Assembly: GCA_002396505.1 (NCBI GenBank)
Contig: DGYA01000010.1
Coordinates: 13,924 to 35,803, forward strand
Length of the DNA stretch: 21,880 nt
From: Cyanobacteria bacterium UBA5018
GTDB taxonomy: Bacteria > Cyanobacteriota > Cyanobacteriia > PCC-6307 > Cyanobiaceae
Direction: 5' to 3'
Of the stretch, positions 6,376 through 15,779 are shown piece after piece. Both the position numbers and the translations under genes were made by a program. The first letter of the stretch is position 1; every line of letters starts with the position of its first letter. The notes beneath the pieces are model-generated. The model did no database searches, was not told where the DNA came from, and saw only the letters and a list, made by a program, of their open reading frames with translations.

Positions 6376-9300
6376 TCAGTCCTCCTCCAGGGCAACTAAA
6401 TTCCGCAGCTGGCCCATGTCGAGGCCCCCCAGCCACTCCTCGCCGGAGCCCACAATCTCGGCGGCCAATCTGGCCTTCTCGCGAATCATCCTGTCGATCT
6501 TTTCCTCCACAGAACCGCTGGTGATGAACTTGTGCACCATCACCCGATTCTGCTGGCCAATGCGGTAGGCGCGGTCGGTGGCCTGGTTCTCCACCGCTGG
6601 ATTCCACCAGCGATCGATGTGGAACACATGGCTGGCCCTGGTGAGATTCAAACCGACGCCGCCGGCCTTCAACGACAGCAAAAACAGCTGCGGGCCGCGC
6701 GGATCCTCCTGGAAGCGATCCACCATCGCCTGGCGCTCCACCTTGCTGGTGCTGCCATACAGGAACGGCACCTCTTGACGCCAGCGGCGCTCTAGGTGGG
6801 CCTTTAGCAGCAGACCCCACTCGGCGAATTGGGTGAACAGCAGCGCCCGATCGCCGGCGGCGATCACCTCCTCAAGTATTTCCTCCAACCGCTGCAACTT
6901 GGCACTGCGGGCTGCGAACTGGCCGTCCACCGCCGCCTCCCCCAGGGCCAGGGCCGGGTGATTGCACACCTGTTTGAGCTTGGTGAGCAGAGCGAGCACC
7001 TGTCCATGCTTTTGACCCAGCGGCGCCCGGGCGATGGCATCCAAGCTGGCCTCCACGGTTTGGTTGTAAAGCTTCTTCTGCTCCGCACTCAGTCCCACCC
7101 ATTCGCTCAATTCCACCTTCTCCGGCAGATCGGAAATGATCGAGCGATCGGTCTTCAAGCGCCGCAGGATGAACGGCCCCACCCTGGCCTTCAGATCCCG
7201 CAAAGACGACATATCGCCATAGCGCTCGATCGGCAGCCGGTAGCGCTGCCGGAAGAAGGGCTCATCGCCCAGCACCAGGGGATTGAGAAAGTCCATCAGC
7301 GCCCACAGCTCACTCACCCGGTTCTCAACCGGCGTGCCGGTGAGGGCGATGCGGAAACGACTGCCCTTGCCCGAACGGGCCAGATCGCGGGCGGCCTGGC
7401 TCTGCTTGGCGCCGGGATTTTTAATCGCCTGGGCCTCGTCGATCACCATCCCCTGCCAGTCGATCGACTCCAGCAACTCGCTATCGCGCTGTAACAGTCC
7501 ATAGCTGGTGAGCACCAGATCCACCCCCTCCAGCGCCTGCTTCAGGGCCCCCGGGCTGGAGGGCCGCCGCGGGCCGTAGTGCTCGCGCACCACCAGCTGC
7601 GGCGTGAAGCCATTGGTTTCCCGCTTCCAGTTGGTCAGTACCGAGGTGGGCGCCACCAGCAGCACCGGGCGCTTCAGTTCCGCCTCGGCCTTGAGGTGCT
7701 GCAGGAAGGCCAGCAGCTGAATCGTCTTGCCCAGACCCATGTCATCGGCCAGGCAGGCCCCCTGATCAAAGCGATGCAGAAAGGCCAGCCAGCCCAAGCC
7801 CCGCTCCTGGTAAGGCCGCAGCTGACCGCAGAAACCCGGCGGGGCCGGCAGCGGATCCGGTGCCTTCTGCTGGTGGTACTGCTCCAGCACCGCCTGCAGC
7901 CGCGGGGCCGCCACAAAGCGATGCACCGGCAGCCGATGGAAGGTGTCGCCGTCGCTGCCGGTGAGCCGCAGGGCATCGTCGAGGCTGAGCTGGGGATCGG
8001 CGGCGCAGAAGCGCTCGGCATTTTTGAGATCGCTAGGGCGCAGCTCAATCCAGACGCCCTTGTGCTGCACCAGCGGGCTGCGCTTGGCCGATAGCCGCTC
8101 CAGGTCCCGCAGGGTGAGCGTCACCCCGCCGATCATGAACTGCCAACTCCAGTTGAGGCTCTCCCCCAGGGTGAAGCCCCGCGAGCGCTCCGGCAGCTCC
8201 GCCTCCATGGCCAAACCGAGCCGGCTGGCCAGGCCGCCGGAGAGGCTGGCGGGCAGCACCACCCCCACCCCCACGTCCCGCAGCCGCGTGGCGGCCGTGC
8301 GCACCAGCACGAAGGCCTCCGCCGGGGTGAGCTGCAGCTTCTCCGGCGTGGCCGAATCCAGCCCACGCTCGATCGGGTCGAACAGGGTGAGGGCCCGCCC
8401 CAAGCCCTCCAGCAGCAGTTCGCCCGGCAGGGGCACTGCTATCTCCCCGAGCTGCAGCTGGCGATCGCCACTGGCCCACACCGTGGCCGCCGGCACCTTG
8501 AGGCTGGGGTCGGCCTCCGCCTGCAGCGCCAGGCTCAACTCCCAGAGCTCCTCCCCCTCCTGCGGGGCCGCAAGTTCCAGGCAGGTGCGGGCTGGCGCCA
8601 CCTTGCCGGCCACCGCCTCGCGCCAGTGGTGGGTGGCCACCTCCAGCCGCTCGGTCTCCTCCTCGTCGAGCTTGAGCTGCCCCTCCCCGGGCCCCAGGGC
8701 CTGCTGCCAGGCGCCCAGCAGCGGGTCGAGCTCCTCGCTGGCCTGAGCCTCAAAACCCTGGCGCAGCTGGCCATCCAGCAGGGTTTCCAGGAAGCTGGCC
8801 ACCCGCAACCGACCACTACCAGGCCGCCGGCAGCTGAGGGCGAGTTCCGATTTGCGGCCGTCGCCGATGGCGCAGGTGGCCACCTGGGGCAGGCTGATGG
8901 CCAGGGTCTCCAGCCGATGGCGATCGTCCTCGCGGTTGAGCAGCGGCAGCCAGTGGGCCCGCCCCTCCTCCACCAGGGGCAGCCAGCGGCCCCGGGCGAT
9001 CAGGCTCAGGCACCAGCGCTGCAAGTGGCTCCACCAGCGCAGGTCATCGGCCAGGTCTGGATGGTCGCCGGAGAGGGGCAAGCGGCTGAGCCACTCGCTG
9101 GCGGCGGCGGGCTTCAATGCCAGGCCCTCCACCTGCCAGGGCCACCACTCCACCGCCTTGGGGATCGGTTCGCCCGCCAGCAGCGGCAGGCCACTCCAAG
9201 CGGCCCCATTGGGCTTGCGGCCCCCCTTGCCCATCAGGGCCCGACTGGGCAGGGTGAGGCTGGCGCTGGCAGGGCGCAGGTCTTCCGACCAGAGGTCGCT

Positions 9301-9468
9301 CTCGTCCAGCCAGGTGGCCAGATCGTCGACGTTCAAGGAAAAGGGATGGGCGGCCGCCTCGCCGCTGGGGGCGATCGGCTCAGCCACGCGCCAGGTATCC
9401 GCCCAGAGCAACAGGCGACCGCCCGCACCTTCGGGGGGAAACAGCCAGGTGGCGTGCAGCAGGCTCAT
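6376..9468 (-). CDS. SNF2-family DEAD/H helicase, HepA-like
   Basis: This large (1030-residue) Swi2/Snf2-type ATPase is expected to translocate on double-stranded DNA or remodel protein-DNA complexes in the cytosol. The first ~500 residues are the bacterial SNF2-associated N-terminal region. The motor follows: Walker A DDMGLGKT at 575-582 with Lys581, DEAQ box at 677-680, TGTPVEN from 710, and the C-terminal lobe with LFTQFAEWG, SLKAGGVGLNLT and motif VI QATDRAYRIGQ at 962-972. All catalytic motifs look intact. I chose the ATG at 9468 because it overlaps the stop of the upstream membrane protein (TGATG). Frames extending to 9552 merely run antisense into that gene. From memory, cyanobacterial HepA genes often have a SWIM zinc-finger partner next to them. 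None is seen downstream here. Function is inferred from family only. Confidence 0.93.
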   Translation of the reverse strand: MSLLHATWLFPPEGAGGRLLLWADTWRVAEPIAPSGEAAAHPFSLNVDDLATWLDESDLWSEDLRPASASLTLPSRALMGKGGRKPNGAAWSGLPLLAGEPIPKAVEWWPWQVEGLALKPAAASEWLSRLPLSGDHPDLADDLRWWSHLQRWCLSLIARGRWLPLVEEGRAHWLPLLNREDDRHRLETLAISLPQVATCAIGDGRKSELALSCRRPGSGRLRVASFLETLLDGQLRQGFEAQASEELDPLLGAWQQALGPGEGQLKLDEEETERLEVATHHWREAVAGKVAPARTCLELAAPQEGEELWELSLALQAEADPSLKVPAATVWASGDRQLQLGEIAVPLPGELLLEGLGRALTLFDPIERGLDSATPEKLQLTPAEAFVLVRTAATRLRDVGVGVVLPASLSGGLASRLGLAMEAELPERSRGFTLGESLNWSWQFMIGGVTLTLRDLERLSAKRSPLVQHKGVWIELRPSDLKNAERFCAADPQLSLDDALRLTGSDGDTFHRLPVHRFVAAPRLQAVLEQYHQQKAPDPLPAPPGFCGQLRPYQERGLGWLAFLHRFDQGACLADDMGLGKTIQLLAFLQHLKAEAELKRPVLLVAPTSVLTNWKRETNGFTPQLVVREHYGPRRPSSPGALKQALEGVDLVLTSYGLLQRDSELLESIDWQGMVIDEAQAIKNPGAKQSQAARDLARSGKGSRFRIALTGTPVENRVSELWALMDFLNPLVLGDEPFFRQRYRLPIERYGDMSSLRDLKARVGPFILRRLKTDRSIISDLPEKVELSEWVGLSAEQKKLYNQTVEASLDAIARAPLGQKHGQVLALLTKLKQVCNHPALALGEAAVDGQFAARSAKLQRLEEILEEVIAAGDRALLFTQFAEWGLLLKAHLERRWRQEVPFLYGSTSKVERQAMVDRFQEDPRGPQLFLLSLKAGGVGLNLTRASHVFHIDRWWNPAVENQATDRAYRIGQQNRVMVHKFITSGSVEEKIDRMIREKARLAAEIVGSGEEWLGGLDMGQLRNLVALEED

Positions 9469-10061
9469 CAGGGCCGGAGTACTGGCAGTTGACGCTGCGC
9501 TGCGTGCAGCAGCAGCGCACTGCCGATCAGGGGCAGCCACAGGGGCAGCCACCTACTTACGGCAGCCATCATCACAGCTGGCAGGGGCACCCCCGCCGGC
9601 GACCATCCCCCGGCCAGGGGGGCCGCCAAACTCACCAGGCCGCAGACCGCCCCCACCAGGCCCGCCTGCAGGTGGCCGTCATCGGGATCGACCCGCTGCA
9701 GGTGAAAAGCCAGCAAGCCATAAAAAAAGCCGCAGCCGCCGGCCCGCAATGCCGCATCCAGCAGGCCCCTGGCCCTGGCCAGCTGGGCCTGGCCAGCCAA
9801 AGCAGCCAGGCCACCACCAAAAACGGGGTCGCCATTAACAGCTGGGGCACTAAAGAAAACTGGGTCATCAAAAAAAGCCAGGGCAAGGCCGATTGCCCCG
9901 GCCCCCAGGGCGGCGATCAGGGCCCAGCCAATCGAGCGCAGCCGCAACTGGGCGCGCCGCTGACCCGTGAGCTGACCGGTGAGCTGGTGGGGGGGCTGGC
10001 CCGCCGGCCGGTGGGGGGGCTGCTGGGGCGTCTGGTGGGGATCGCGGTTGCTGATGGCCAA
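9468..10061 (-). CDS. Hypothetical membrane protein, about four TM segments
   Basis: I do not recognise the family. The 197-residue frame begins with a polar, Pro/Gln-rich segment of about 40 residues (PPHRPAG and LTGQ repeats). Hydrophobic stretches follow at roughly 43-64, 98-120, 132-151 and 170-187. The only usable start codon I find is TTG at 10061; no ATG or GTG occurs in-frame before the first membrane segment, so the start is uncertain. The stop shares its A with the helicase ATG (TGATG at 9466-9470), pointing to a two-gene transcript and translational coupling. It is divergent from alaS, with only about 70 bases between the starts. The N-terminal coding region contains two copies of ggtgggggggctg on the plus strand (9986-9998 and 10010-10022). 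Possible roles cannot be named from sequence. Confidence 0.6.
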   Translation of the reverse strand: MAISNRDPHQTPQQPPHRPAGQPPHQLTGQLTGQRRAQLRLRSIGWALIAALGAGAIGLALAFFDDPVFFSAPAVNGDPVFGGGLAALAGQAQLARARGLLDAALRAGGCGFFYGLLAFHLQRVDPDDGHLQAGLVGAVCGLVSLAAPLAGGWSPAGVPLPAVMMAAVSRWLPLWLPLIGSALLLHAAQRQLPVLRP

Positions 10062-10129
10062 GGGGAAGCCGCTCCGGCTGCTGCCTGCGCTGGGCGATCA
10101 TGCCCTTTCCAGGCTTATTGCGCAGAGTC

Positions 10130-12877
10130 ATGGCCGCCGCCAGCACCGTGCCCGTCACCCCCGCCGGGCGGCCCCGCAGCGGCGATGAGATTCGCCGCGC
10201 CTTTCTCGATTTCTACGAGCAGCGCGGCCACCGGCCCATGGCCAGCGCCTCGTTGATTCCCGACGACCCCACGGTGCTGCTCACCATCGCCGGCATGCTG
10301 CCCTTCAAGCCGGTGTTCCTGGGCCAGGCCGAACGGCCGGCCGCCCGGGCCACCAGCAGCCAGAAGTGCATCCGCACCAACGACATCGAGAACGTGGGCC
10401 GCACGGCCAGGCATCACACGTTCTTCGAGATGCTCGGCAACTTCTCCTTTGGCGACTACTTCAAAGAGCAGGCGATCCAGTGGGCCTGGGAGCTGAGCAC
10501 CCAGGTGTTTGGCCTCTCGCCCCGGCAGCTGGTGGTGAGCGTGTTCCGAGAAGACGACGAGGCCGCCGCCATCTGGCGCGATCTGGTGGGCGTAGATCCA
10601 GGGCGAATCATCCGCATGGATGAAGCCGATAACTTCTGGGCCTCTGGGCCCACCGGTCCCTGCGGACCCTGCTCGGAGATCTACTACGACTTCAAGCCAG
10701 AACTGGGCAATGCGGGCATCGATCTGGAGGACGACAGCCGCTTCATCGAGTTCTACAACCTGGTGTTCATGCAATACAACCGCGACGCCGAGGGCCAGCT
10801 CACGCCCCTGGCCAGTCGCAACATCGACACCGGCATGGGTCTCGAACGCATGGCCCAGATCCTGCAGGGCGTTAACAACAACTACGAAACAGATCTGATC
10901 TATCCGCTGATCGAAACCGCCGCAGGCCTGGCCGGCGTCGACTATCGCCAGCTGGATGCCAAAGGCCAAACCTCCTTGAAGGTGATCGGCGACCACAGCC
11001 GCGCCGTCACCCAGCTGATTGGCGATGGCGTTACCGCCAGCAACCTCGGCCGCGGCTACATCCTGCGGCGCCTGCTGCGGCGGGTGGTGCGCCACGGCCG
11101 GCTGCTGGGCATCGACCGGCCCTTTCTCGCCGCCATGGGGGAGGCCAGCATCGCCCTGATGGGAGCGGTGCATCCCCGGTTGGTGGAGCGTCGCGGCCAG
11201 ATCCTGGCGGAATTGGAACGGGAGGAGGCCCGCTTCCTGGACACCTTGGAGCGGGGCGAAAAACTGCTGGCCGATCTGCTGGCCGCCAAGCCCAAGCAGA
11301 TTTCCGGCGACCAGGCCTTTGAGCTCTATGACACCTACGGCTTTCCGCTGGAGCTCACCGAAGAGATCGCCGAAGAGCAGGGCCTGGCGGTGGATGTGGC
11401 CGGCTTTGAAGCGGCGATGCAGGCCCAGCGCCAGCGGGCCAAGGCGGCGGCGGTGAGCCTCGATCTCACCCTGCAGGGCGCGATCGAACAGCTGGCCGCC
11501 GGCCTGGAGGCCACGGCATTCGGGGGCTACGAAAGGCTGGAGCAGCCGGGCTGCGTGCTGGCCCTGGTGGTCAACGGCGAGCCGGCCGAGCGGGCCAGCG
11601 CCGGCGATGCGGTGCAAATCGTGCTGGACAGCACCCCCTTTTACGGCGAGGGCGGCGGCCAGGTGGGCGACCGGGGCCTGCTGATCGCCGACACCAGCAC
11701 CGCAGGCAATAGCGATGTAGCCAGTAGAGAATTAGCCAATGCCGATTCAGCCAAGGGCGAAGTGCTCGTCCGCGTTGAGGCGGTGGGCCGCAACCGCAGC
11801 GTGTTCGTGCATCGCGGCCATGTCGAGCGGGGCTACCTGGCGGTGGGCGATCTGGTGCGAGCCCAGGTGGACCGGGGCTGCCGCCGCCGCGCCCAGGCCA
11901 ACCACACCGCCACCCACCTGCTCCAGGCAGCCTTGAAACAGCTGGTGGATCCCTCCATCTCCCAGGCCGGCTCGCTGGTGGATTTCGATCGACTGCGCTT
12001 CGACTTCCACTGCCCCCGGGCGGTCACGGCCGCTGAACTGGAGCTGCTGGAGGCCCGCATCAACGGCTGGATCGCCGACGCCCGCAACCTGGAGGTGCGG
12101 GAGATGGCGATCGAGCAGGCCAAGGCCGCCGGCGCCCTGGCCATGTTCGGCGAGAAATACGCCGAGGTGGTGCGGGTGGTGGATGTGCCCGGGGTGTCGA
12201 TGGAGCTCTGCGGCGGCACCCACGTGGCCAACACCGCCGAGATCGGCCTGTTCAAAATAATTGGCGAGAGTGGTGTAGCCGCCGGCATCCGCCGCATCGA
12301 GGCGGTGGCCGGCGCGGCGGTGCTCACCTATCTCAATCAACGCGACGCGGTGGTGAAGGCCCTGGGGGATCGCTTCAAGGCCCAGCCGGAAGAAATCGTG
12401 GAGCGGGTGACGGGCCTGCAGGAGGAGCTCAAGGCCAGTCAAAAATCCCTGGCGGCGGCCCGCGCCGAACTGGCCGCCGCCAAGGCGGCGGCTCTGGTGG
12501 ACCAGGCCGAGGCGATGGGGCAGGCGGCTGGCCAGCCGTTCCAACTGTTGGTGCACAGGCTCGATGGCGTGGAGGGAGCAGGCCTGCAGATCGCGGCCCA
12601 GCAACTGCAGGCGCAGATCGGCATCGGCACTGCGGTGGTGCTGGGGGGCCTGCCGGACCCTGCCGATCTAGGAAAGGTGGCGCTGGCGGCGGCCTTCGGG
12701 CCCGAGGTGGTGGCTGCGGGCCAAAACGCGGGACCCTTCATCAACGCCATCGGCAAACTCTGCGGCGGTGGCGGCGGCGGCCGGCCCAACCTGGCCCAGG
12801 CCGGCGGTAAGGATGGCTCCGCCCTGGACGCGGCCCTGGCCCAGGCGAAGAACGAATTGAAGCAGGCCCTTAATTAA
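10130..12877 (+). CDS. alaS: Alanyl-tRNA synthetase
   Basis: This class II synthetase of 915 residues charges tRNA-Ala and edits mis-acylated Ser/Gly. The N-terminal catalytic core shows the family pattern: GDEIRRAFLDFYEQRGH, ASLIPDDPTVLLTIAGM, KCIRTNDIENVGRTARHHTF cut by my limit here, ANFWASGPTGPCGPCSEIY-like block, and GRGYILRRLLRRVVRHG. The editing domain has the zinc ligands His592 and His596 (HTATH) and Cys694 and His698 (CGGTH). The C-terminal C-Ala domain ends with a run of six glycines (GGGGGGRPNLAQAGGKD). I chose ATG 10130 over ATG 10100 because picocyanobacterial proteins typically begin a few residues before the RSGDEIR block. It is slightly longer than usual: about 20 extra residues (TSTAGNSDVASRELANADS, near 520-540) split the editing region at a surface-loop position. 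Confidence 0.96.
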   Translation: MAAASTVPVTPAGRPRSGDEIRRAFLDFYEQRGHRPMASASLIPDDPTVLLTIAGMLPFKPVFLGQAERPAARATSSQKCIRTNDIENVGRTARHHTFFEMLGNFSFGDYFKEQAIQWAWELSTQVFGLSPRQLVVSVFREDDEAAAIWRDLVGVDPGRIIRMDEADNFWASGPTGPCGPCSEIYYDFKPELGNAGIDLEDDSRFIEFYNLVFMQYNRDAEGQLTPLASRNIDTGMGLERMAQILQGVNNNYETDLIYPLIETAAGLAGVDYRQLDAKGQTSLKVIGDHSRAVTQLIGDGVTASNLGRGYILRRLLRRVVRHGRLLGIDRPFLAAMGEASIALMGAVHPRLVERRGQILAELEREEARFLDTLERGEKLLADLLAAKPKQISGDQAFELYDTYGFPLELTEEIAEEQGLAVDVAGFEAAMQAQRQRAKAAAVSLDLTLQGAIEQLAAGLEATAFGGYERLEQPGCVLALVVNGEPAERASAGDAVQIVLDSTPFYGEGGGQVGDRGLLIADTSTAGNSDVASRELANADSAKGEVLVRVEAVGRNRSVFVHRGHVERGYLAVGDLVRAQVDRGCRRRAQANHTATHLLQAALKQLVDPSISQAGSLVDFDRLRFDFHCPRAVTAAELELLEARINGWIADARNLEVREMAIEQAKAAGALAMFGEKYAEVVRVVDVPGVSMELCGGTHVANTAEIGLFKIIGESGVAAGIRRIEAVAGAAVLTYLNQRDAVVKALGDRFKAQPEEIVERVTGLQEELKASQKSLAAARAELAAAKAAALVDQAEAMGQAAGQPFQLLVHRLDGVEGAGLQIAAQQLQAQIGIGTAVVLGGLPDPADLGKVALAAAFGPEVVAAGQNAGPFINAIGKLCGGGGGGRPNLAQAGGKDGSALDAALAQAKNELKQALN

Positions 12878-12887
12878 GCGCCCCCCC

Positions 12888-13670
12888 ATGCACTCCCCAG
12901 CAAGCCAACAACCGCCGCTGCCCGCACCCCCATCACACCAGTCATCGCTGCGCTCCGGGGCCTGCCTGGGCCTACTCCGGCCACTCGCCGCCACCGCAGT
13001 GTCAATGGCGGCGGGGCTGCTAACCCTGCTGCCGATGCAGGGCCAGGCCCAGGTGCAACTGCAACTGCACTGCGGCGGCACCCTGGTGGAGGCCCGCGGC
13101 TCGGCCCAGCGGCAACGGCTGATGGCGAAGCTGGCCTTTTCCCTGGCTCTGGAGGCGGAGGCGGCCCGCTCTGCGGAGGCCCTGGCCACGCTGCAACTGC
13201 GGCTGGATGCGGTGCGCAGGCAGCTGCAGTCCCTGGCCGTGGCAGACCTGCAGGTGAGCGGCCCCAGCACCTGGACTGGCCGCAACTCCCGGATCACCGC
13301 CAGCCTGCAGGTGAGCGGCAAGCTGGAGCCCCGCCATTACCAAAGCCTGGTGCGCGAGGTGGGGGGGCTGGCCGGCGTGCGCCTGGCCCCCGTAACCGGC
13401 CAGGCCGACCCGGCCGAGGACCGGGCCAGTTCCCAGGCCCTGCTGGGGGCCGCCTACCAAGATGCGCTGCGCCAGGCAAAACAACTGGCGGCGGTGATGG
13501 GACTCCGCCAGGTGAGGCCCCTGCAGGTGCAGCTGGAGGCGATGCCCCAGCCCTATCTGCTCAAGTCAGCCGCCGCCGATGCGGCGGCCGCCGCGCAGCC
13601 GTTCAATGCCGACGAACTGAGCCCACCGACCGATCGCCTCAGCCTGCAGGCCAGCTTCTGCCTGCAATAA
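12888..13670 (+). CDS. Exported SIMPL-domain (DUF541) protein
   Basis: This 260-residue protein has a long polar N-terminus, a hydrophobic stretch at about 27-50 and a plausible signal peptidase site after QGQA (residue 54), so it probably enters the periplasm. The body resembles the SIMPL/DUF541 family, seen in the central LQVSG...RNSRITASLQVSGKL strands, LVREVGGLAGVRLAPV and YQDALRQAKQLAAVMGLRQV. SIMPL proteins have no agreed biochemical role; some are outer-membrane or periplasmic stress-linked proteins. An Ala-rich stretch (SAAADAAAAAQP) precedes the last strand. It starts 10 bases after alaS on the same strand, so it is probably co-transcribed. The C-run before the ATG (12882-12887) offers no ribosome binding site, and internal starts at residue 40 or 50 are possible but would shorten the signal. 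Confidence 0.78.
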   Translation: MHSPASQQPPLPAPPSHQSSLRSGACLGLLRPLAATAVSMAAGLLTLLPMQGQAQVQLQLHCGGTLVEARGSAQRQRLMAKLAFSLALEAEAARSAEALATLQLRLDAVRRQLQSLAVADLQVSGPSTWTGRNSRITASLQVSGKLEPRHYQSLVREVGGLAGVRLAPVTGQADPAEDRASSQALLGAAYQDALRQAKQLAAVMGLRQVRPLQVQLEAMPQPYLLKSAAADAAAAAQPFNADELSPPTDRLSLQASFCLQ

Positions 13671-13781
13671 GCCCTGGCGCGGCATAGCAACTGGCGGGGC
13701 CAATTAAGCCAGCATGACCAATAACGCGCAAAGCCGATTGCGAGCAGCACCGATCGCTTAAAAACTGCTCAGGGTTACTGC
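13671..13781. other. Gap between the convergent SIMPL and speA genes
   Basis: This 111-base gap contains gagcag (13742-13747) facing ctgctc (13765-13770), a 6-bp inverted repeat spanning an A-run, and a direct repeat actgctca overlapping the speA stop. It may serve as a weak terminator. I see nothing else. Confidence 0.4.
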
Positions 13782-15779
13782 TCAAGGCTGCAAGTAGGTG
13801 GTTTGACGCAAGCTGGTCTCCAGGTGATCCATCAACCGGCGCGCGGCGGCAATGCCGAGGCCGCCACTCTGAATCGCCACTTCACTGGCCAGACGCAACC
13901 GCTCCAACAGCAGGCTGGGATCGTGCTCCATCGCCTGCAGCACCTCGGCATTGGTGTCACCGCGCACCACGTGATCCACCTGGTAGCCGCCACCGGGCGC
14001 CAGGCGGATATTCACAGCATTAGTGCTACCAAACAGGTTGTGAAGATTGCCCATCACCTCCTGATAGGCGCCGGCGAGGAACAGGCCAATTAAATAGGGC
14101 TCACCCGGCCTCAAATGGTGCAGCTCCAACAGGGGCTTAACCTGACCGGCATCAATGAAGCGCGCTAATTTGCCATCTGAATCGCAGGTGAGATCGGCAA
14201 AACTACCGAGCCCAGCGGGGGCCTCATTCAGGCGATGGATCGGCATCACCGGAAACAACTGATCGATAGCCCAGGTATCTGGTGCCGAACGAAATACCGA
14301 GAGGTTGGCATAGTAAGTACTAGCTAAGCCCGCCTGCAAGGCCCGCAGGTCATCGGGCACCCCGGCCGCCGGCAGCTGTCTGCTGATCGCCCAGCAACAA
14401 GCCCAGTAGAGCTGCTCGGCGCAGGCCCGATCCTGGATGGTGAGATAGCCGAGGCGGAAGGCGGCCAGGGCATCTTCTTTGAATTTGCGGGCGTCGTTCC
14501 AGGCCTCCTGCAAATTTTCGGAGTTGATGCCGGCGAGGGTTTCGCGCAAATTGCGCACAATCAATTGTTCGCCAGGCTGGGGCGGGGGAGCCTGATCGCC
14601 GACGCCACTGCTGCCGAGCACGTCAAACACCAACACGGAAAAATGACTGGCGATCGCCCGGCCGCTCTCGCTCACCAGGGTGGGGGGCTTCAGGCCGTGG
14701 GGCTCGCAGCATTCCCTCACCGTGGCCACCACGTCGTTAGCGTAATTCTGCAGGGAGTAATTGGTGGAGGCCGCCGTGGCCGTGCGGCTGCCGTCGTAGT
14801 CAACCCCCAGGCCACCCCCCACATCCAGGTAGCCCATCGAGGCGCCAAGACCGCAGAGTTGCACATAGAGCTGGGCGGCCTCCTGCAGGGCATCTTTGAG
14901 CACGGCGATGTCATTGATCTGACTGCCCACGTGGAAATGCAGCAGGCGCAGATCCGCCAACAAGCCCGCCTGGCGCAGCGCCTCCACGGCGGTGAGCAGA
15001 TCGGGCACCGACAGGCCGAACTTGGCCCGTTCCCCCACGGAGCTGCCCCAATGACCCGTGCTGCGGGTGGCCAACTTGGCGCGCAAACCGATCAGCGGTG
15101 CGGCGCCCAGTTGGCGGCTAGCAACAATAATCCGCTCCACCTCATCGAGCTGCTCAATCACTACCACCGGTTGGCGACCCAGCTGTCGAGCCAGGATTGC
15201 CGTCTCCACATAGCGCCTGTCCTTATAGCCATTACAGATCAGCAGGGCTTCGGGGTCCTCCAGTAAGGAGAGGGCGATCAGTAGTTCTGCCTTACTGCCG
15301 GCCTCCAAACCAAAATGCCAGCGCCGACCGGTCTCCACCAGTTGCTCCACCACGTGGCGTTGCTGGTTGCATTTCACTGGGAACACACCCTGGTAGCGGC
15401 CGCTATAGCCGTACTGGGCAATTGCCCGCTCAAATGCAGCGTGGAGGCGCTCCAGACGATCCTCCAAAATATCATCAAAGCGGATCAACAGCGGCAAGCT
15501 GAGATCCCTTCCCTGCAGACCCTCCACCAGCTCCACCAGGTCGAGGGCGCCACCGCGATCCCCCCTGGGCTGCACGATCACGTGGCCGCGGGCATTGACG
15601 CTGAAGTAGGGATCTCCCCAGCGCTCCAGGCCGTAGAGCCGCAGGCTGTCCGCCAAGCTCCAGTCGGGGGATGGCGAGCCGGCAGCGGCAGCGGCTGGGG
15701 AATCGCCCAGGGAAGCAAAGGCCGCTGGAGCGGGGATAGCGGCAGAGGAGGGGTTAGCGGCTGGGGAGGTGGGGGCCAT
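13782..15779 (-). CDS. speA: Biosynthetic arginine decarboxylase
   Basis: This PLP-dependent fold-III (alanine racemase-like) enzyme of 665 residues converts arginine to agmatine, the entry to putrescine and spermidine. After an Ala/Pro/Ser-rich leader of about 35 residues come DWSLADSLRLYGLERWG and PYFSVNARGHVIVQP. The PLP lysine is Lys136 in GVFPVKCNQQRHVVEQL. Other family blocks are LLHFHVGSQINDI, YLDVGGGLGVDYDG, VSESGRAIASHFSVLVFDV, and CDSDGKLARFID near the C-terminus, where Cys-Asp-x-Asp binds substrate. I chose ATG 15779 because the longer frame to 15809 would start with TTG. It is transcribed towards the SIMPL gene and away from the RTX-like fragment. Confidence 0.96.
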   Translation of the reverse strand: MAPTSPAANPSSAAIPAPAAFASLGDSPAAAAAGSPSPDWSLADSLRLYGLERWGDPYFSVNARGHVIVQPRGDRGGALDLVELVEGLQGRDLSLPLLIRFDDILEDRLERLHAAFERAIAQYGYSGRYQGVFPVKCNQQRHVVEQLVETGRRWHFGLEAGSKAELLIALSLLEDPEALLICNGYKDRRYVETAILARQLGRQPVVVIEQLDEVERIIVASRQLGAAPLIGLRAKLATRSTGHWGSSVGERAKFGLSVPDLLTAVEALRQAGLLADLRLLHFHVGSQINDIAVLKDALQEAAQLYVQLCGLGASMGYLDVGGGLGVDYDGSRTATAASTNYSLQNYANDVVATVRECCEPHGLKPPTLVSESGRAIASHFSVLVFDVLGSSGVGDQAPPPQPGEQLIVRNLRETLAGINSENLQEAWNDARKFKEDALAAFRLGYLTIQDRACAEQLYWACCWAISRQLPAAGVPDDLRALQAGLASTYYANLSVFRSAPDTWAIDQLFPVMPIHRLNEAPAGLGSFADLTCDSDGKLARFIDAGQVKPLLELHHLRPGEPYLIGLFLAGAYQEVMGNLHNLFGSTNAVNIRLAPGGGYQVDHVVRGDTNAEVLQAMEHDPSLLLERLRLASEVAIQSGGLGIAAARRLMDHLETSLRQTTYLQP

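Noticed and set aside
6146..6820. Minus-strand frame of 224 residues overlapping the helicase 3' end and the 17-bp array
   Set aside because: It overlaps the SNF2 motif VI region in another frame, is Arg/Gly/Pro-rich and has no family resemblance.
8626..9838. Long plus-strand frames opposite the helicase and membrane protein
   Set aside because: Such antisense frames are common in GC-rich DNA. Their translations are Gln/Arg/Ser/Pro-rich without motifs, while the minus-strand genes show clear features.
10115..11617. 500-residue minus-strand frame opposite alaS
   Set aside because: It is antisense to the catalytic core of a certain gene. The composition (Gln/His/Gly-rich) is typical of a shadow frame.
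15495..15510. ctgaga word recalling a TPP riboswitch
   Set aside because: It lies inside the speA coding sequence and lacks the other conserved helices.
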